This document shows positions 44,356 through 54,499 of a DNA stretch of 64,000 bases, piece by piece. The notes below the pieces were generated by a model. That model was given only the letters and a program-made list of their open reading frames with translations. It made no database searches and was not told where the DNA came from. The position numbers were made by a program, and so were the translations under genes. This stretch comes from JAOPZW01 sp963788935 (GTDB lineage Bacteria > Actinomycetota > Thermoleophilia > Solirubrobacterales > Solirubrobacteraceae): NCBI GenBank assembly GCA_963788935.1, contig CAWBIM010000003.1, forward strand, positions 682,001 to 746,000. Reading direction: 5' to 3'. How positions within the stretch are numbered: the first letter of the stretch is position 1; every line of letters starts with the position of its first letter.

Positions 44356-45642
44356 TCAGGCCGGCACGGTGCGCATCGCGTCGGCCCGCAGGCGGACGAT
44401 CTGCGTGAGCGACAGCGCGGTGAAGGCGAGCATCGGCAGGAGCGCGTGCTGGAAGTCGACCGCGGTCCGCCCGCCGTGGCCGAGCACGATCCCGGCGGCG
44501 AGGATCGCGACCGAGCCGGCGAAGAACCCGCCGCAGTTGACCAGCCCCGTCGCGCTGCCCGCGACGTGCGCGGGGTTGCCGGCGCGCGCCAGCATGAACG
44601 CGACGACCGAGACCGCGCTGCCCACGCCGCTCACCGCGAGCGCGGCCAGGATCAGCGCGTGCGGCGGCGTCCCGCCCGGCCAGGCGAGCACGGCGGCCCA
44701 GGTCACGACGAGCAGCGTGCCGGTCACGAGCGCCATGCGCAGCTGCATCGCCGGGCCGCGGCTGCCGAGCCGGCCGACGAACGGCGCCGAGGCGGCGAGC
44801 GCCGCGACGGAGAACGCCAGCCACGACGCGGCCGCGCCGCGCGAGACGCCCTGCGTCTCGACGAGCCACGGATAGCCCCACAGCGCGGTCATCGTCACGA
44901 ACGGCGTCATGAGCCCGAAGTGCGCCCAGAAGCCCAGGCGGGTGCGCTCCTGGCGCCAGGCGGTCCCGAGCGTCGCGAGGACGCGGTCGTGATCCGGCGC
45001 CTCGGACGGCGTCGCGATCGTCGCGGCGGGCGCGTCGCGGACGACGCGCAGCGCGCCCGCGGCGAGCAGCGCGGTCACCGCGGCGGCGCCGGTGAACGTC
45101 GCCGTCCACCCGAGGCCGTCGAGCGCGAGGTGCGCGGGGACGGTCGTCAGCAGCTGACCGAGCGCGCCGAGCAGGCTCGTGAGCGCCGTGAGCAGCGCCG
45201 CGCGGCTCGGCTCGAACCAGGTGTGCGCGACGCGCAGGACGTTGACGAACACGCACGCGTCGCCGAGGCCGATGAGCGCGCGGCCCACGAGCCCGGCCGG
45301 GAGCGTGCCGCTCAGCGCGAAGACGGCCTCGCCGACCGCGATCGCCGCCATGCCGGCCGCGAGCGAGCGCCGCGGGCCGATGCGGTCGGCGGCGAGGCCG
45401 ACGGGCACCTGCATCGCGAGGTAGACGCCGAGCTGGACGGCCGTGAACGCCGACAGCGCGCCCGCGCCGACGTGGTAGCGCCGCTCGGCCTCGAAGGCCG
45501 CGACGCCGAGGACCATCCGGTGGAACACCGCGACGAAGTACAGGCCCGCGGCGAAGCCCCAGACGGTCCACCCCGAACGTGATCGCGCCCGCGGAGTGCG
45601 CGGGCGCGATCGGGGAGGAGAGTGCTTGAGTACAACTTGCAC
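44356..45642 (-). CDS. MFS transporter
   Basis: 428 residues with about 12 predicted membrane helices. The loop between helices 2 and 3 has GLAADRIGPRRSLAAG, the MFS signature, and a weaker copy FVGRLGSRGP follows helix 8. The GTG start at 45642 is the only reasonable in-frame start but has no ribosome site. Divergent from the GntR regulator, which probably controls it. Substrate unknown; metabolite uptake or efflux fits the surrounding catabolic genes. Confidence 0.9.
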   Translation of the reverse strand: MQVVLKHSPPRSRPRTPRARSRSGWTVWGFAAGLYFVAVFHRMVLGVAAFEAERRYHVGAGALSAFTAVQLGVYLAMQVPVGLAADRIGPRRSLAAGMAAIAVGEAVFALSGTLPAGLVGRALIGLGDACVFVNVLRVAHTWFEPSRAALLTALTSLLGALGQLLTTVPAHLALDGLGWTATFTGAAAVTALLAAGALRVVRDAPAATIATPSEAPDHDRVLATLGTAWRQERTRLGFWAHFGLMTPFVTMTALWGYPWLVETQGVSRGAAASWLAFSVAALAASAPFVGRLGSRGPAMQLRMALVTGTLLVVTWAAVLAWPGGTPPHALILAALAVSGVGSAVSVVAFMLARAGNPAHVAGSATGLVNCGGFFAGSVAILAAGIVLGHGGRTAVDFQHALLPMLAFTALSLTQIVRLRADAMRTVPA

Positions 45643-45646
45643 GCAA

Positions 45647-45666
45647 GCTGCACACTAGCATGCAGC
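45647..45666. promoter_or_regulatory. inverted-repeat operator candidate
   Basis: GCTGCA (45647-45652) and TGCAGC (45661-45666) form a perfect 6-bp dyad with an 8-nt spacer. A nearby CTTGCACGCAAG (45636-45647) is a second dyad. They sit between the divergent MFS and GntR genes and overlap the first possible ATG of the regulator, typical of autoregulated GntR/FCD operators. Confidence 0.5.
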
Positions 45667-46394
45667 ACATGCCGATCGCGGGTACACCTCCGTTCATGCA
45701 CGCGCCTGAGACCGACGCCGCGCCGCTGCCCGCACCGCCCCCGGCGCCCGGCGCCGGCTCGGCCGCCGCGCGCGTCTACGCCCACGTCAAGGAGCGCCTG
45801 CTCGACGGGACGTTCGCCGGCGGCGCGCTGCTGAGCGAGAACGAGCTGTCCCAGCAGCTCGGGCTCAGCCGGACGCCCGTGCGCCAGGCCTTCGTCCAGC
45901 TCGAGGCCGAGGGGCTGCTCGAGCTCTACCCCAAGCGCGGGGCGCTCGTCGTGCCGGTCGCGGCGTCCGAGATCGAGGACGTGTTCGAGGCGCGGCTGCT
46001 CGTCGAGGAGCACTGCGCCCGCCGCGCGGCCAACGCCGGGGCCCGCCTCGTCGCCGAGCTCGAGCCGATCATCGCCGAGCAGGAGGAGGCCGTCGCGCAG
46101 GGCGCGACCGCGATGGGGGCGTTCGCCCGCGCCGACCGCCACTTCCATCGGGCGATCGTCGACGCGGCCGGCAACGCGATCCTCACCCGTCTCTACGACG
46201 CGTTGCGCGACCGCCAGCAGCGCATCTCGGCGGTCTCGCTCGCCCGCAACCCGGGCGACGCGTCGCGGTTCGTCACCGAGCACCGCGGGATCATGGAGGC
46301 GCTCGGGCGCGGCGACGCCGACGCCGCCGCCGAGCGCGCCAGCGCGCACCTGCGAGCCGCCCGCGACGTCGCGCGCGGGATCCGCGACGCGTAG
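45660..46394 (+). CDS. GntR/FCD-family transcriptional regulator
   Basis: 244 residues if ATG 45660 is used; ATG 45669 or 45696 are alternatives since the first overlaps a likely operator. The winged HTH spans about 38-100 (VKERLLDGTFAGGALLSENELSQQ, LSRTPVRQAFVQLEAEGLL). The FCD ligand domain (105-235) has RADRHFHRAIVDAAGN with metal-binding His. It probably represses the divergent MFS gene and the downstream DUF1445 gene in response to an acid metabolite. Confidence 0.92.
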   Translation: MQHMPIAGTPPFMHAPETDAAPLPAPPPAPGAGSAAARVYAHVKERLLDGTFAGGALLSENELSQQLGLSRTPVRQAFVQLEAEGLLELYPKRGALVVPVAASEIEDVFEARLLVEEHCARRAANAGARLVAELEPIIAEQEEAVAQGATAMGAFARADRHFHRAIVDAAGNAILTRLYDALRDRQQRISAVSLARNPGDASRFVTEHRGIMEALGRGDADAAAERASAHLRAARDVARGIRDA

Positions 46395-46400
46395 CGGCCG

Positions 46401-47198
46401 ATGGCGCTCACCGACGAGGAACGCGGACGCGCCGACCTCCTGCGCGCGGCCGTGCGCCGCGGCGACTGGACCGGCCCGACCGCCGGCCTCGCGCCCGGTC
46501 ACGCCCAGGCCAACCTCGTCGTCCTGCCCGAGGCCGACGCCCTGGACTTCCTGCGCTTCTGCGTGCACAACCCGCAGCCGTGCCCGGTCCTCGAGGTCAC
46601 CGGCCCGGGCGAGGTCGAGCCGGTCCACACCGCGCCGGGCGCGGACCTGCGGACCGACGTCCCGGGCTATCGCGTCTACCGCGACGGCGAGCTGGCCGAG
46701 GAGACGGCCGACGTCACGGCCCACTGGCGCGAGGACCTCGTGGCGTTCCTGCTCGGCTGCTCGTTCACCTTCGAGCGCGCGCTGCTCGCCGAGGGCCTGC
46801 CCGTCCGCCACGTCGAGCAGGGCGTCAACGTCCCGATGTACCGGACCGCGATCGCCTGCCGCCCGGCCGGGCGCTTCGCCGGGCCGCTCGTCGTCTCGAT
46901 GCGCCCGATGCGCGCCGAGCAGGCGATTCGCGCGACCCAGGTCACGGCGCGCTTCGTCCGCGCCCACGGCGCGCCCGTCCACGTCGGCGACCCGGCCGCG
47001 ATCGGCATCGAGGACATCGGACGGCCGGACTACGGCGACGCGGTCGAGATCCGCGACGACGAGCAGCCCGTCTTCTGGGCCTGCGGCGTGACGCCGCAGG
47101 CGGTCGCGACCGAGAGCCGCCCGGAGCTCATGATCACCCACGCGCCCGGGCACATGTTCGTGACCGACGAGACCGAGGCCCGCCAGACCGCGGGCTGA
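46401..47198 (+). CDS. DUF1445 / D-glutamate-cyclase-like putative hydro-lyase
   Basis: 265 residues. HAQANLVVLPEADALDFLRFC, LGCSFTFERALLAEGLPVRH, NVPMYRTAIACRPAGRF and the C-terminal CGVTPQAVATESRPELMITHAPGHMFVTD are hallmarks of the family. Members act as hydro-lyases or D-glutamate cyclases in amino-acid and acid catabolism. It begins 6 nt after the GntR gene, so the regulator and enzyme share a transcript; the MFS protein may carry the substrate. Confidence 0.92.
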   Translation: MALTDEERGRADLLRAAVRRGDWTGPTAGLAPGHAQANLVVLPEADALDFLRFCVHNPQPCPVLEVTGPGEVEPVHTAPGADLRTDVPGYRVYRDGELAEETADVTAHWREDLVAFLLGCSFTFERALLAEGLPVRHVEQGVNVPMYRTAIACRPAGRFAGPLVVSMRPMRAEQAIRATQVTARFVRAHGAPVHVGDPAAIGIEDIGRPDYGDAVEIRDDEQPVFWACGVTPQAVATESRPELMITHAPGHMFVTDETEARQTAG

Positions 47199-47201
47199 CG
47201 G

Positions 47202-47604
47202 CTACCCGCCGGCCGCCACCACCGCCAGCCGCCGCACCGCGCTCGCGATCGCCGCGCGCTGGCCGTCGAGCCGGTGGGCCTCGGCCTCCGGGATGTCGAC
47301 GTCGACGCTGATGCACGTCCCGGCGCCGGCGGGCTCGAGGCGCCAGGCGAAGCGCAGGTCGGAGACCAGGCACGACACGCTGACCGTGCGGTCCTCGCGC
47401 GAGGTCTCGAGCATCTGCGGCATCGGGAAGTCGGGCCAGCCCTCGGGGGTACATCGTGAACGGCGTGCGGCCGCCGTCGCCCGCCCCGGGCGTGACCGTG
47501 CCGATCCCGGTCCACCACTCGGGGAAGCGGCTCGGGTCGTACAACACCTTCCAGACCTCCTCGGGCGGCGCGGCGGACGTGGCGCTGTCGGAGAACGTCG
47601 GCAT
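47202..47604 (-). CDS. SRPBCC/polyketide-cyclase-like protein (frame broken by one base)
   Basis: The start MPTFSDSATSAAPPEEVWKV and the C-terminal part from MPQMLETSREDRTVSV lie in different frames; dropping one base of the G run at 47445-47449 gives 133 residues. EVWKVLYDPSRFPEWWTGI is the SRPBCC opening, and the rest forms the helix-grip fold. These bind hydrophobic ligands. It follows the BTAD regulator with a few-base overlap or gap and is likely co-transcribed. Confidence 0.8.
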
Positions 47605-47606
47605 CG

Positions 47607-50600
47607 TCACGCGCGCGCGGCGGTCAGGGTGCCGAGGTCGGCGAGCGCGCGCTCGAGCTCGCGCGCGGGCTCGACGAGCCCCGCGGCCGGCGGCCGCCCG
47701 AGGTCGGCGAGCACGGCGGTGTAGGCGTCGCCCTCGGCCCCGCGCGCGAGCCGCCGCCGCCACCCGGCCGCCGCCTCCTCGAGCCGCTGGGCCGCGAGCA
47801 CGTGGTCGCCGCGGCCGGCCGCGACGAGCCCCTGCAGGCGGGTCAGGCGCGGGACGAGCGTGTCGGGGAAGTCGCTCGGCCCGACGGGCTCGAGCGCCGT
47901 CGCGCGCAGCTCGCCCTCGGCCTCGTCGAGGCGGCCGAGGGCGCACGAGCGCCTCGGCCCGGGCGAGACGGGCGAGCGGGCGGCTGACCGGCGCGCCGGC
48001 GTCGAGCGCGGTCGCCGAGCAGCGCCGCGGCGGTCTCGTGGATCGCCGGCGGCGAGCGCGACCATCCCGCGGTCGTGCGCGGCGGTCGCCTCGAGCGTGG
48101 CCGTCCCGAGGCGCTCGGCGAGGACGCCCTCGGCGTCGGCCGCCGCCACGGCCTCCGCGAAGCGGCCCAGACGGACGAGGACGAACGCCCGCGCGGCGAG
48201 GTACTGGAACTCGATCGTCCCGAGGCCGTGGCCCGCGACGGCGCGGGTCCCGCGGTCGACGAACTCGAGCGCGGCGTCGAAGTCGCCCGCGCACGCGGCC
48301 GCGCAGGCGGCGTTGACCCACGCGCCGTAGGAGAGGTCCGGGCGGCGGGCGCGCTCGGCCGCCTCGCCCGCGGCGACCGACGGCGCGTAGGCGTCGGCGA
48401 ACCGCGCGCGGCGGATGAGCGCGAGCGCGCGGGCGTGCTCGACCGCGTGCTGCAGCAGGTCGCCGCCATCGCCGGCGAGGGCCGCGGCGGCGTCGAGCAG
48501 CCGCTCGGCCGCGGCCGCGTCGCCCGCGACCGCCTCGGCCCAGGCACAGGCGGCGAGCGCCTCGGCGCGCAACGCGTCCGGCGCCGTCGCCGGCGGCGTC
48601 GAGGACCGCCAGGGCGCGGCGCGCGGCCGTCAGCACCCGGCGCGGCTCGCAGACGGGCCCGCGGGCGGCCGCGGCGCGGCGCAGCCACGCCCGGGCCAGC
48701 GCGGCGGGGTCGTCGCGGCGCTCGAGCACGGCCGCGGCGCGGTCGAAGGCCGCCTCGGCCTCCGGGCCGCGACCGCGCCAGGCCTCGACCTCGGCCAGGT
48801 CGGCGAGGACCCCGGCGTCGTCGGGCGCCAGCGTCGCCGCCTCGGTCAGGAACGCGGCCGCCTCGTCGAGCGCGCCGACGCCCCACGCGTGGCCGGCGGC
48901 GCGGCGCAGCGCGGCGACCGCGTCCGCGTCGCGGCCCGCCCGGCGCAGGTGGTGCGCGACCTCGGCCGAGCGCCGCGCGTCGCCGCCACCGGCGAGCGCG
49001 TCGGCCAGCCGTTCGTGCAGCCAGGCGCGATGGGGCTCGGGCAGGTCGGCGTAGGCGGCCTCGCGCAGGAGCGCGTGGCGGTAGCCGAGGCGGCCGCCGT
49101 CCACGACGAGGACGCCGGTGCGCACGCCGGCGGTCGCCGCCCGCGCCGGGTCGGCGACGGGCAGGCGCGCGAGCTCGTCCCGGGCCAGGCCGCGGCCCGC
49201 GGCGGCGGCGCACTCGGCCAGCAGCCGCGGCTCGGGCGCGAGCGCGGCGAGCGCGGCCCGCACCGCGCCGCGCAGGCTCGCGGGCGGCTCGCGCTCGCCG
49301 CGGCGCCAGGGCGCGGGCCGACTCGACCGCGAGGAGCGCGTTGCCCTCGGCGGCGCCCACGACGCGGGCCACGTCGTCGGCGCCGAGCGGCGCGACGCTC
49401 CGCGCGAGCCCGGCGACGGCGGCCGGGGCGAGCGGCTCGAGGGCGAGCGGGCCGACGAGGACCCCGCGGGCGCGGAGCGCCTGCTCGAGCGCGTCGACCT
49501 CCGGGCGCGGCGGCAGCGGGCGGCGGGTGAGGAGGACGAGCACGGGCAGCCGGCTCGCGCGCCGTCCGGCGTAGGCGAGCAGCTCGAGCGTCGCCGTGTC
49601 GGCGAGGTGGACGTCCTCGAACGCGAGCGCGAGCGGCCGGTCCCGCGCGGCCCACTCGAGCAGCTCGACCGCCGCCTCGTGCAGGCGCACGCGCTCGAGG
49701 TCGGGCGCCGCGGCGAAGCGCTCGACGGGCTGGCCGCCGAGCCGGAGCGCGAGGTCGGGAACGAGCGGCGCGAGGTTCGCCGGCCATGCGGCGGCGGCGG
49801 GCGGCGGGGCGAGCTCGCGGCCGAGGTCGGCGAGGAGCTCGGCCCACGGCGCGAGCGGCGCGCCGCCGCGGGCGTCGGGCGAGCCGCCGAGGTCGACCGC
49901 GGCGCAGGCGGCGGTCAGCGCCCCGTCGCGGCGGGCACGGTCGAGCAGCTCGAGGACGAGGCGCGTCTTGCCCATGCCCGCCTCGGCGACGACCGCGACC
50001 ACCGCGCCCCGGCCCGCGCGGGCGGCGTCCCACGCGGCGGCGAGCTCCGCGAGCTCGCGGTCGCGCCCGACGAGCGGCAGCCCCGCCGGTCCGTCGGGCC
50101 GCGAGGCCCCGGCCGGCGCGGCCGCGGGGAGCGCCGCGCCGGCCGCGGGCGCGCGGAGGTCGTCGGCCGCGCGCCGCGTCTCGGGCGCGGGTGCGACCCG
50201 CAGCTCGCGGCGCAGGCGCTCGCACAGCCGGTCGTACACGCCGACCGCCGCGGCGCGCTCGCCGGCGGCCGCGAGGCGGCGCATCAGCCGGCGGTGGGCC
50301 GATTCGTCGAAGCGGTCGAGCGTCGTCTGCCGGCGCGTCCACGCGAGGGCTGCGGCCGTGTCGCCCGCGTCCTCGGCGGCGCCCGCGAGCCGCTCGAGGA
50401 CGCCGACCAGGGCCTCGCGGTGCGCGGCGCGCGCCTCGACCGCCCAGTCGTCGTCGAGCTCGGGCAAGAGCTCCCCGCCGCACACCGCGACGGCCTCCTC
50501 GAGCCGCCCCGCCGCCGCCAGGTCGGCGAAGGCGCGGGCGTCGACCCAGACCGCGTCCGGACCGGCGAAGCCGACTTGTCCGCCGTCCGCCACCAGCGCG

Positions 50601-50836
50601 TCGGCGGCGGGGCCGAGCGCTCGGCGCACCGTCCACACCGCGGTGCGCAGGCTCCCGCGTGCGCTCGCGTCGAGCACGTCGGGCCAGAACCGCGCCGCGA
50701 GGTCCGTCCGCGAATGCGGCCCGGGATGCAGCGCGAGCCACGCCAGGAGCGACCGCGCCCGGCGCCCGGCGGGCGCCTCGATCGCGGCGCCGTCGGCCTC
50801 GACGCGCAGCGGCCCGAGCACGTGGACCCGGAGCAT
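47607..50836 (-). CDS. BTAD-AAA-TPR (SARP/LAL-like) regulator (five one-base frame breaks)
   Basis: With single extra bases removed at about 49302, 48578, 48040, 48010 and 47940 this is 1074 residues. The N-terminal winged helix (LHVLGPLRVEA style) and BTAD domain (about 95-240) match SARP-type activators. An AAA domain follows with Walker A VVAEAGMGKTRLV and ALAFEDVHLAD. A long TPR-like C-terminal half holds Ala-rich repeats. Such proteins activate secondary-metabolite or stress genes after binding ATP and a ligand. The five indels cluster in the Ala/Arg-rich C-terminal part. Confidence 0.82.
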
Positions 50837-50971
50837 GGCCCGACCCTCGCGCTCCCCGGGCGCCGCGTCAAGGCCGCGGCGCCCGGTCCGGGCGGCGTTG
50901 ACGGGCGCTTGACGGTGGCGTGACGGCCGGGCGGGAGGCTCGCCTCGCACACCGACGAGGAGGAGCATCCC
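50837..50971. promoter_or_regulatory. divergent promoter region between BTAD regulator and DUF1326 gene
   Basis: A 135-bp gap. CTTGACG occurs twice on the plus strand (TTGACGGGCG and CTTGACGGTG, about 50895-50915), a possible direct repeat of the kind bound by SARP/BTAD activators. A strong ribosome site, GAGGAGGAG, precedes the GTG at 50972. Confidence 0.4.
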
Positions 50972-51607
50972 GTGACCACGACACCCGACACCGGCGGCGG
51001 CTACGACATCGAGGGCACGCTGCTCGAGGCCTGCGACTGCGGCGTGCTGTGCCCGTGTTGGATCGGCGAGGACCCCGACAACGGCGACTGCCACTCGTTC
51101 ATCGCCTACCACTTCGACCGCGGCACGATCCGCGGCGTCGACGTCGCCGGGCTGAACTTCGTCCGGATCTGCCACATCCCCGGCAACGTCCTCGTCGCCG
51201 GCAGCTGGCAGACGATCGACATCGTCGACGAGCGCGCCGACGACGCCCAGGCGGGCGCGATCCTCGACGCGTACGGCGGCCGTCTCGGCGGCCCGCTCGC
51301 CGACCTCGCGGGGCTCATCGGGCGCACGCTCGAGACCTGGCGGGCGCCGATCGTGCACGAGGTCCGCGACGGGCGCGGGACGCTGCGCGTCGACGGCGCG
51401 CTCGAGGCCGACATGCACCCGTACACCGGGCCCGACGGCCGGGTCACGACGCTGCGCGACTCCGTCTTCTCGACCGTCCCGGGCTCGCCCGCCTACGTCG
51501 CGGTCGCCGACCGCCACGAGGTCCATCTGCCCGAGCACGGCTTCGAGTGGTCGCTCGCGGGGCGCAACGCGATCCAGTCCGACTACCGGATCGTCCACGC
51601 GGGATGA
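50972..51607 (+). CDS. DUF1326 domain protein
   Basis: 211 residues. The N-terminus DIEGTLLEACDCGVLCPCW has the conserved Cys cluster (CDC...CPC) of DUF1326, suggestive of metal binding. The strong GAGGAGGAG site supports the GTG start. Its stop overlaps the ATG of the DUF2182 membrane protein. The two families recur side by side, suggesting one complex, possibly metal-related. Confidence 0.9.
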   Translation: MTTTPDTGGGYDIEGTLLEACDCGVLCPCWIGEDPDNGDCHSFIAYHFDRGTIRGVDVAGLNFVRICHIPGNVLVAGSWQTIDIVDERADDAQAGAILDAYGGRLGGPLADLAGLIGRTLETWRAPIVHEVRDGRGTLRVDGALEADMHPYTGPDGRVTTLRDSVFSTVPGSPAYVAVADRHEVHLPEHGFEWSLAGRNAIQSDYRIVHAG

Positions 51608-52395
51608 GCGCCGCCGCCCTGCCCGCCCGCGCCCCGCGCGGGCGACTCCCGCGGCCGGTGACGGCGGCCGTCGCGCTCGCGTGGGCGCTCGCCGTCGCGG
51701 CCGGCGCGAGCGGCCAGGGCCGGCTCCTGCACCACGACGCGCTGCTCGGCGGCGCGCTGCCCTACCCGGTCGCGCTCGGGCTGTTCGTCGCGTCGTGGCA
51801 GGTGATGGTCCTCGCGATGATGCTGCCCGGCAGCCTGCCGCTCGTGCGCCTGTTCGCCGCGGCGTCGGCCGGTCAGCCGCGGCCGGGGCGCGCGATGGCG
51901 GCGTTCCTCGCGGGCTACGCGCTCGTCTGGACCGCGTTCGGCTTCCTGTTCCTGAGCGGCGACGCGTTCGTCCACGCCGCCGTCGGCGCCAGCCCGTGGC
52001 TGCGCGAGCACACCGCGCTCATCGGCGCGGGCGTGCTCCTGACCGCGGGCGGCTTCCAGTTCAGCGCGCTGAAGGACCGGTGCCTGGCCGAGTGCCGGCA
52101 TCCCGCGGCGTTCCTCGTGCGCCACTACCGGCGCGGCCCGAACGCGGCGTTCGCGCTCGGGCGCCGTCACGGCCTGTTCTGCGCCGGCTGCTGCTGGGCG
52201 CTGATGCTCGTGATGTTCGCCGCGGGGGCGACCGACCTCGTGTGGATGGCCGCCCTGACCACCCTGATGCTCGTCGAGCGAGCGGCGCCCGCCGGGGCCC
52301 GCGCCGTCCCCGTCGCGGGGCTCGTGCTGCTCGCGGCCGGCGCGCTCGTGCTCGCCGATCCCTCCTGGCTGCCGCCGGTCCTCGGCGGCACCTGA
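51604..52395 (+). CDS. DUF2182 membrane protein
   Basis: 263 residues with six or seven membrane helices. SWQVMVLAMMLPGSLPLVRL is the family signature; KDRCLAECRHPAAFL and GLFCAGCCWALMLVMF bear cysteine and histidine residues that could bind metal (COG5486, predicted metal-binding membrane protein). Overlaps the DUF1326 gene by 4 nt. Function not established. Confidence 0.9.
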   Translation: MSAAALPARAPRGRLPRPVTAAVALAWALAVAAGASGQGRLLHHDALLGGALPYPVALGLFVASWQVMVLAMMLPGSLPLVRLFAAASAGQPRPGRAMAAFLAGYALVWTAFGFLFLSGDAFVHAAVGASPWLREHTALIGAGVLLTAGGFQFSALKDRCLAECRHPAAFLVRHYRRGPNAAFALGRRHGLFCAGCCWALMLVMFAAGATDLVWMAALTTLMLVERAAPAGARAVPVAGLVLLAAGALVLADPSWLPPVLGGT

Positions 52396-52433
52396 CCCTG
52401 ACCTGCAGGACCACCCGACCTGAGGAGGCCACC

Positions 52434-52799
52434 ATGGCCACGTCCACCGCCACCACCTTCGACCTCACCGCGCTGCGCCGCGCGATCGAGGCCCGCGACG
52501 CCGCCGGGCAGATCGCGCTCTACGACGAGGACGCCGAGGTCCGCCTCGTCGACCGCATCGCCACCCCCGGCCATCCGCGCGTCCTGCGCGGCCGCGAGGA
52601 GATCGCGGCCTGGATCGAGGACGTCTGCGCGCGGGAGATGAGCCATCGCGTCGGGCGCGAGGTCACCGGCGAGGGCCGCGCGTCGTTCGCGGAGGCCTGC
52701 CGCTACCCCGACGGCACGAACGTGCTGTGCCTGACGGTGCTCGACGTCGCCGGCGGGCTCATCGTGCGCCAGCTCGCGATCCAGGCCTGGGACGAATAG
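52434..52799 (+). CDS. SnoaL/NTF2-like small protein
   Basis: 121 residues. The cone-shaped alpha+beta fold is indicated by LRRAIEARDAAGQIALYDEDAEVRLVD, then GREEIAAWIEDV. GAGG precedes the ATG at 52434. It follows the DUF2182 gene by 38 nt and may share its transcript. Such folds serve as isomerases, cyclases or ligand-binding proteins; the role here is unknown. Confidence 0.85.
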   Translation: MATSTATTFDLTALRRAIEARDAAGQIALYDEDAEVRLVDRIATPGHPRVLRGREEIAAWIEDVCAREMSHRVGREVTGEGRASFAEACRYPDGTNVLCLTVLDVAGGLIVRQLAIQAWDE

Positions 52800-52805
52800 C
52801 CCGGC

Positions 52806-54413
52806 TCAGCGCAGCGGCAGCTCCGCCCGGATGCGGGTCCCCGCCCCGGGCGGGCTGTCGATGCGCAGATGGCCGCCGAGCGCCTCGACGCGGTCGCCGA
52901 GGCCGCGCAGGCCGGTGCCGCCGTCCGGGTTCGCGCCGCCGCTGCCGTCGTCGGCGATCTCGGCGGCGAGCCCGTCGTCGGTGCGCTGCACGGTCACGCT
53001 CACGCCGGTGGGCTCGGCGTACTTCGCGGCGTTCGTGAGCGCCTCGGACACGAGGTAGTAGACGGCGACCTCGACCGGCTGGGCGAACCGCTCGTCGACG
53101 ACGTCGAGCCCGACCGGGAACGGCGCGCGGCTCGACAGCGCGGCGAGCGCCGCCTTGAGGCCGCGGTCGGTCAGCAGCGCCGGGTGGATCCCGCGCGCGA
53201 GCTCGCGCAGCTGCTCGAGGCCCTGGGCGAGCTGCTCGCCCGCCTCGTCGAGGATCTCGGCCGCGGCCGTCGGGTCCTTGTCCACCCGCGCCCGGGCCAG
53301 GCGCATCTGCAGGGAGACCGCGACGAGACGCTGCTGGGCGCCGTCGTGCAGGTCGCGCTCGAGGCGGCGGCGGGCGGCGTCGCCGGCCTCGACGATCCGG
53401 GTGCGCGACGCGGCCAGCTCGCGGCGCGCTTCGGCGCCGGCGAGGGCGAGGGCGACGAGCTCGGCGAAGCTCTCGAGGCGCTGCTCGGCGTTCGAGGCGA
53501 GCGGCTCGTCACGCTGCGTCGCGGCCACGAGCAGGCCCCAGACGCGACCGGCGACGACGACCGGCGCGGCGACGACCGAGCGGTACTGGCCCTCGCGGGC
53601 GCGGCGCGCGATCTCGCCCGTCAGGCCGGCGTAGGAGTCCAGCCGCCCGGTCTTGCCGCTGCGCGGCACGGTGCTCGAGAGCGTGTCGCCCTCGACCGGC
53701 AGCGTCGTCCCGAGGGCGAAGGCGGGCGTCGCGAGCTCGGTGTAGTGGCCGACGACGGTCGCCGACACGTGGTTCTCGTCGTAGCTCAGCAGGAGGCCGG
53801 ACTCGGCGCCGAGGAGGCGGCTGGCCTCCTCGGTCACGAGCAGGAAGACGTCCTTGGCCGGCGGCTCGCGGGCGACGAGCGTCGCGACGCGGCGCAGCGC
53901 GGCCTGCTCGGCGGCCAGGCGCGAGAGGTCCTCGAGGCGGTCGCGCAACTCGGCCTGGAGCGCCCACAGCTCGCTCGCCGCCGACTCGCGCTCGGTGATG
54001 TCGAGCCCGCTCGTGACGACGTAGCGCACGGCGCCCTGCTCGTCGCGCAGCGGCCGGTTGGCCCAGGCGATGACGCGGCGGTAGCCGTCGCGCGTGACCC
54101 ACTGGCCCTGCTGCGGGTTCGGCGCGCCGGTGGCGACCATGCCGCGGATCATCGCGTCGAACGCGGCGTGGTCCTCGGGCGGGATGACGGTCTCGCGCGC
54201 GTCGCGGCCGACGACCTCCTCGCTCGTCCACCCCGTCACCCGCTCGCACGCCGGGTTGAAGCGCACGATGCGCCCCTCACGGTCGAGGATGCACACGAGC
54301 GTCTGCGTGGTGTCGACGAGCGCGGCGCCGACCTCGTGGTCGACTGCCCGCCGCGCGTTGTCCGCTGCGTCGTCGTTGTCGATGGCGCCTCGCGCGCCGG
54401 GCCCAACCCCCAT
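52806..54413 (-). CDS. PAS-GAF sensor histidine kinase
   Basis: 535 residues, soluble. PAS domain about 30-150 (TLVCILDREGRIVRFNPACE), GAF about 165-320, HisKA_3 with phosphoacceptor H356 in ERDLHDGAQQR, and HATPase (SEALTNAAKYA, IADDGSGGA, GLRGLGDRVEALGGHL). The kinase core is nearly the same as in the protein at 31754, with similar GAF lead-in RRVATLVA, so the two are paralogues. No adjacent response regulator. PAS of this type often senses redox state or light. Confidence 0.92.
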   Translation of the reverse strand: MGVGPGARGAIDNDDAADNARRAVDHEVGAALVDTTQTLVCILDREGRIVRFNPACERVTGWTSEEVVGRDARETVIPPEDHAAFDAMIRGMVATGAPNPQQGQWVTRDGYRRVIAWANRPLRDEQGAVRYVVTSGLDITERESAASELWALQAELRDRLEDLSRLAAEQAALRRVATLVAREPPAKDVFLLVTEEASRLLGAESGLLLSYDENHVSATVVGHYTELATPAFALGTTLPVEGDTLSSTVPRSGKTGRLDSYAGLTGEIARRAREGQYRSVVAAPVVVAGRVWGLLVAATQRDEPLASNAEQRLESFAELVALALAGAEARRELAASRTRIVEAGDAARRRLERDLHDGAQQRLVAVSLQMRLARARVDKDPTAAAEILDEAGEQLAQGLEQLRELARGIHPALLTDRGLKAALAALSSRAPFPVGLDVVDERFAQPVEVAVYYLVSEALTNAAKYAEPTGVSVTVQRTDDGLAAEIADDGSGGANPDGGTGLRGLGDRVEALGGHLRIDSPPGAGTRIRAELPLR

Positions 54414-54499
54414 CGGCGCGCGCCTTTCCCGGTTCGAGGTACGTGCCTTGTGGCTGACGCTACCAGAGGGCTCCGCGGGTTCTGTGCCGTTAACGCGAC

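Noticed and set aside
47607..50836. Calling the BTAD regulator, secE and others decayed pseudogenes
   Set aside because: All breaks are one-base changes in short G/C runs, motifs and ends are intact, and essential secE is affected; assembly error fits better.
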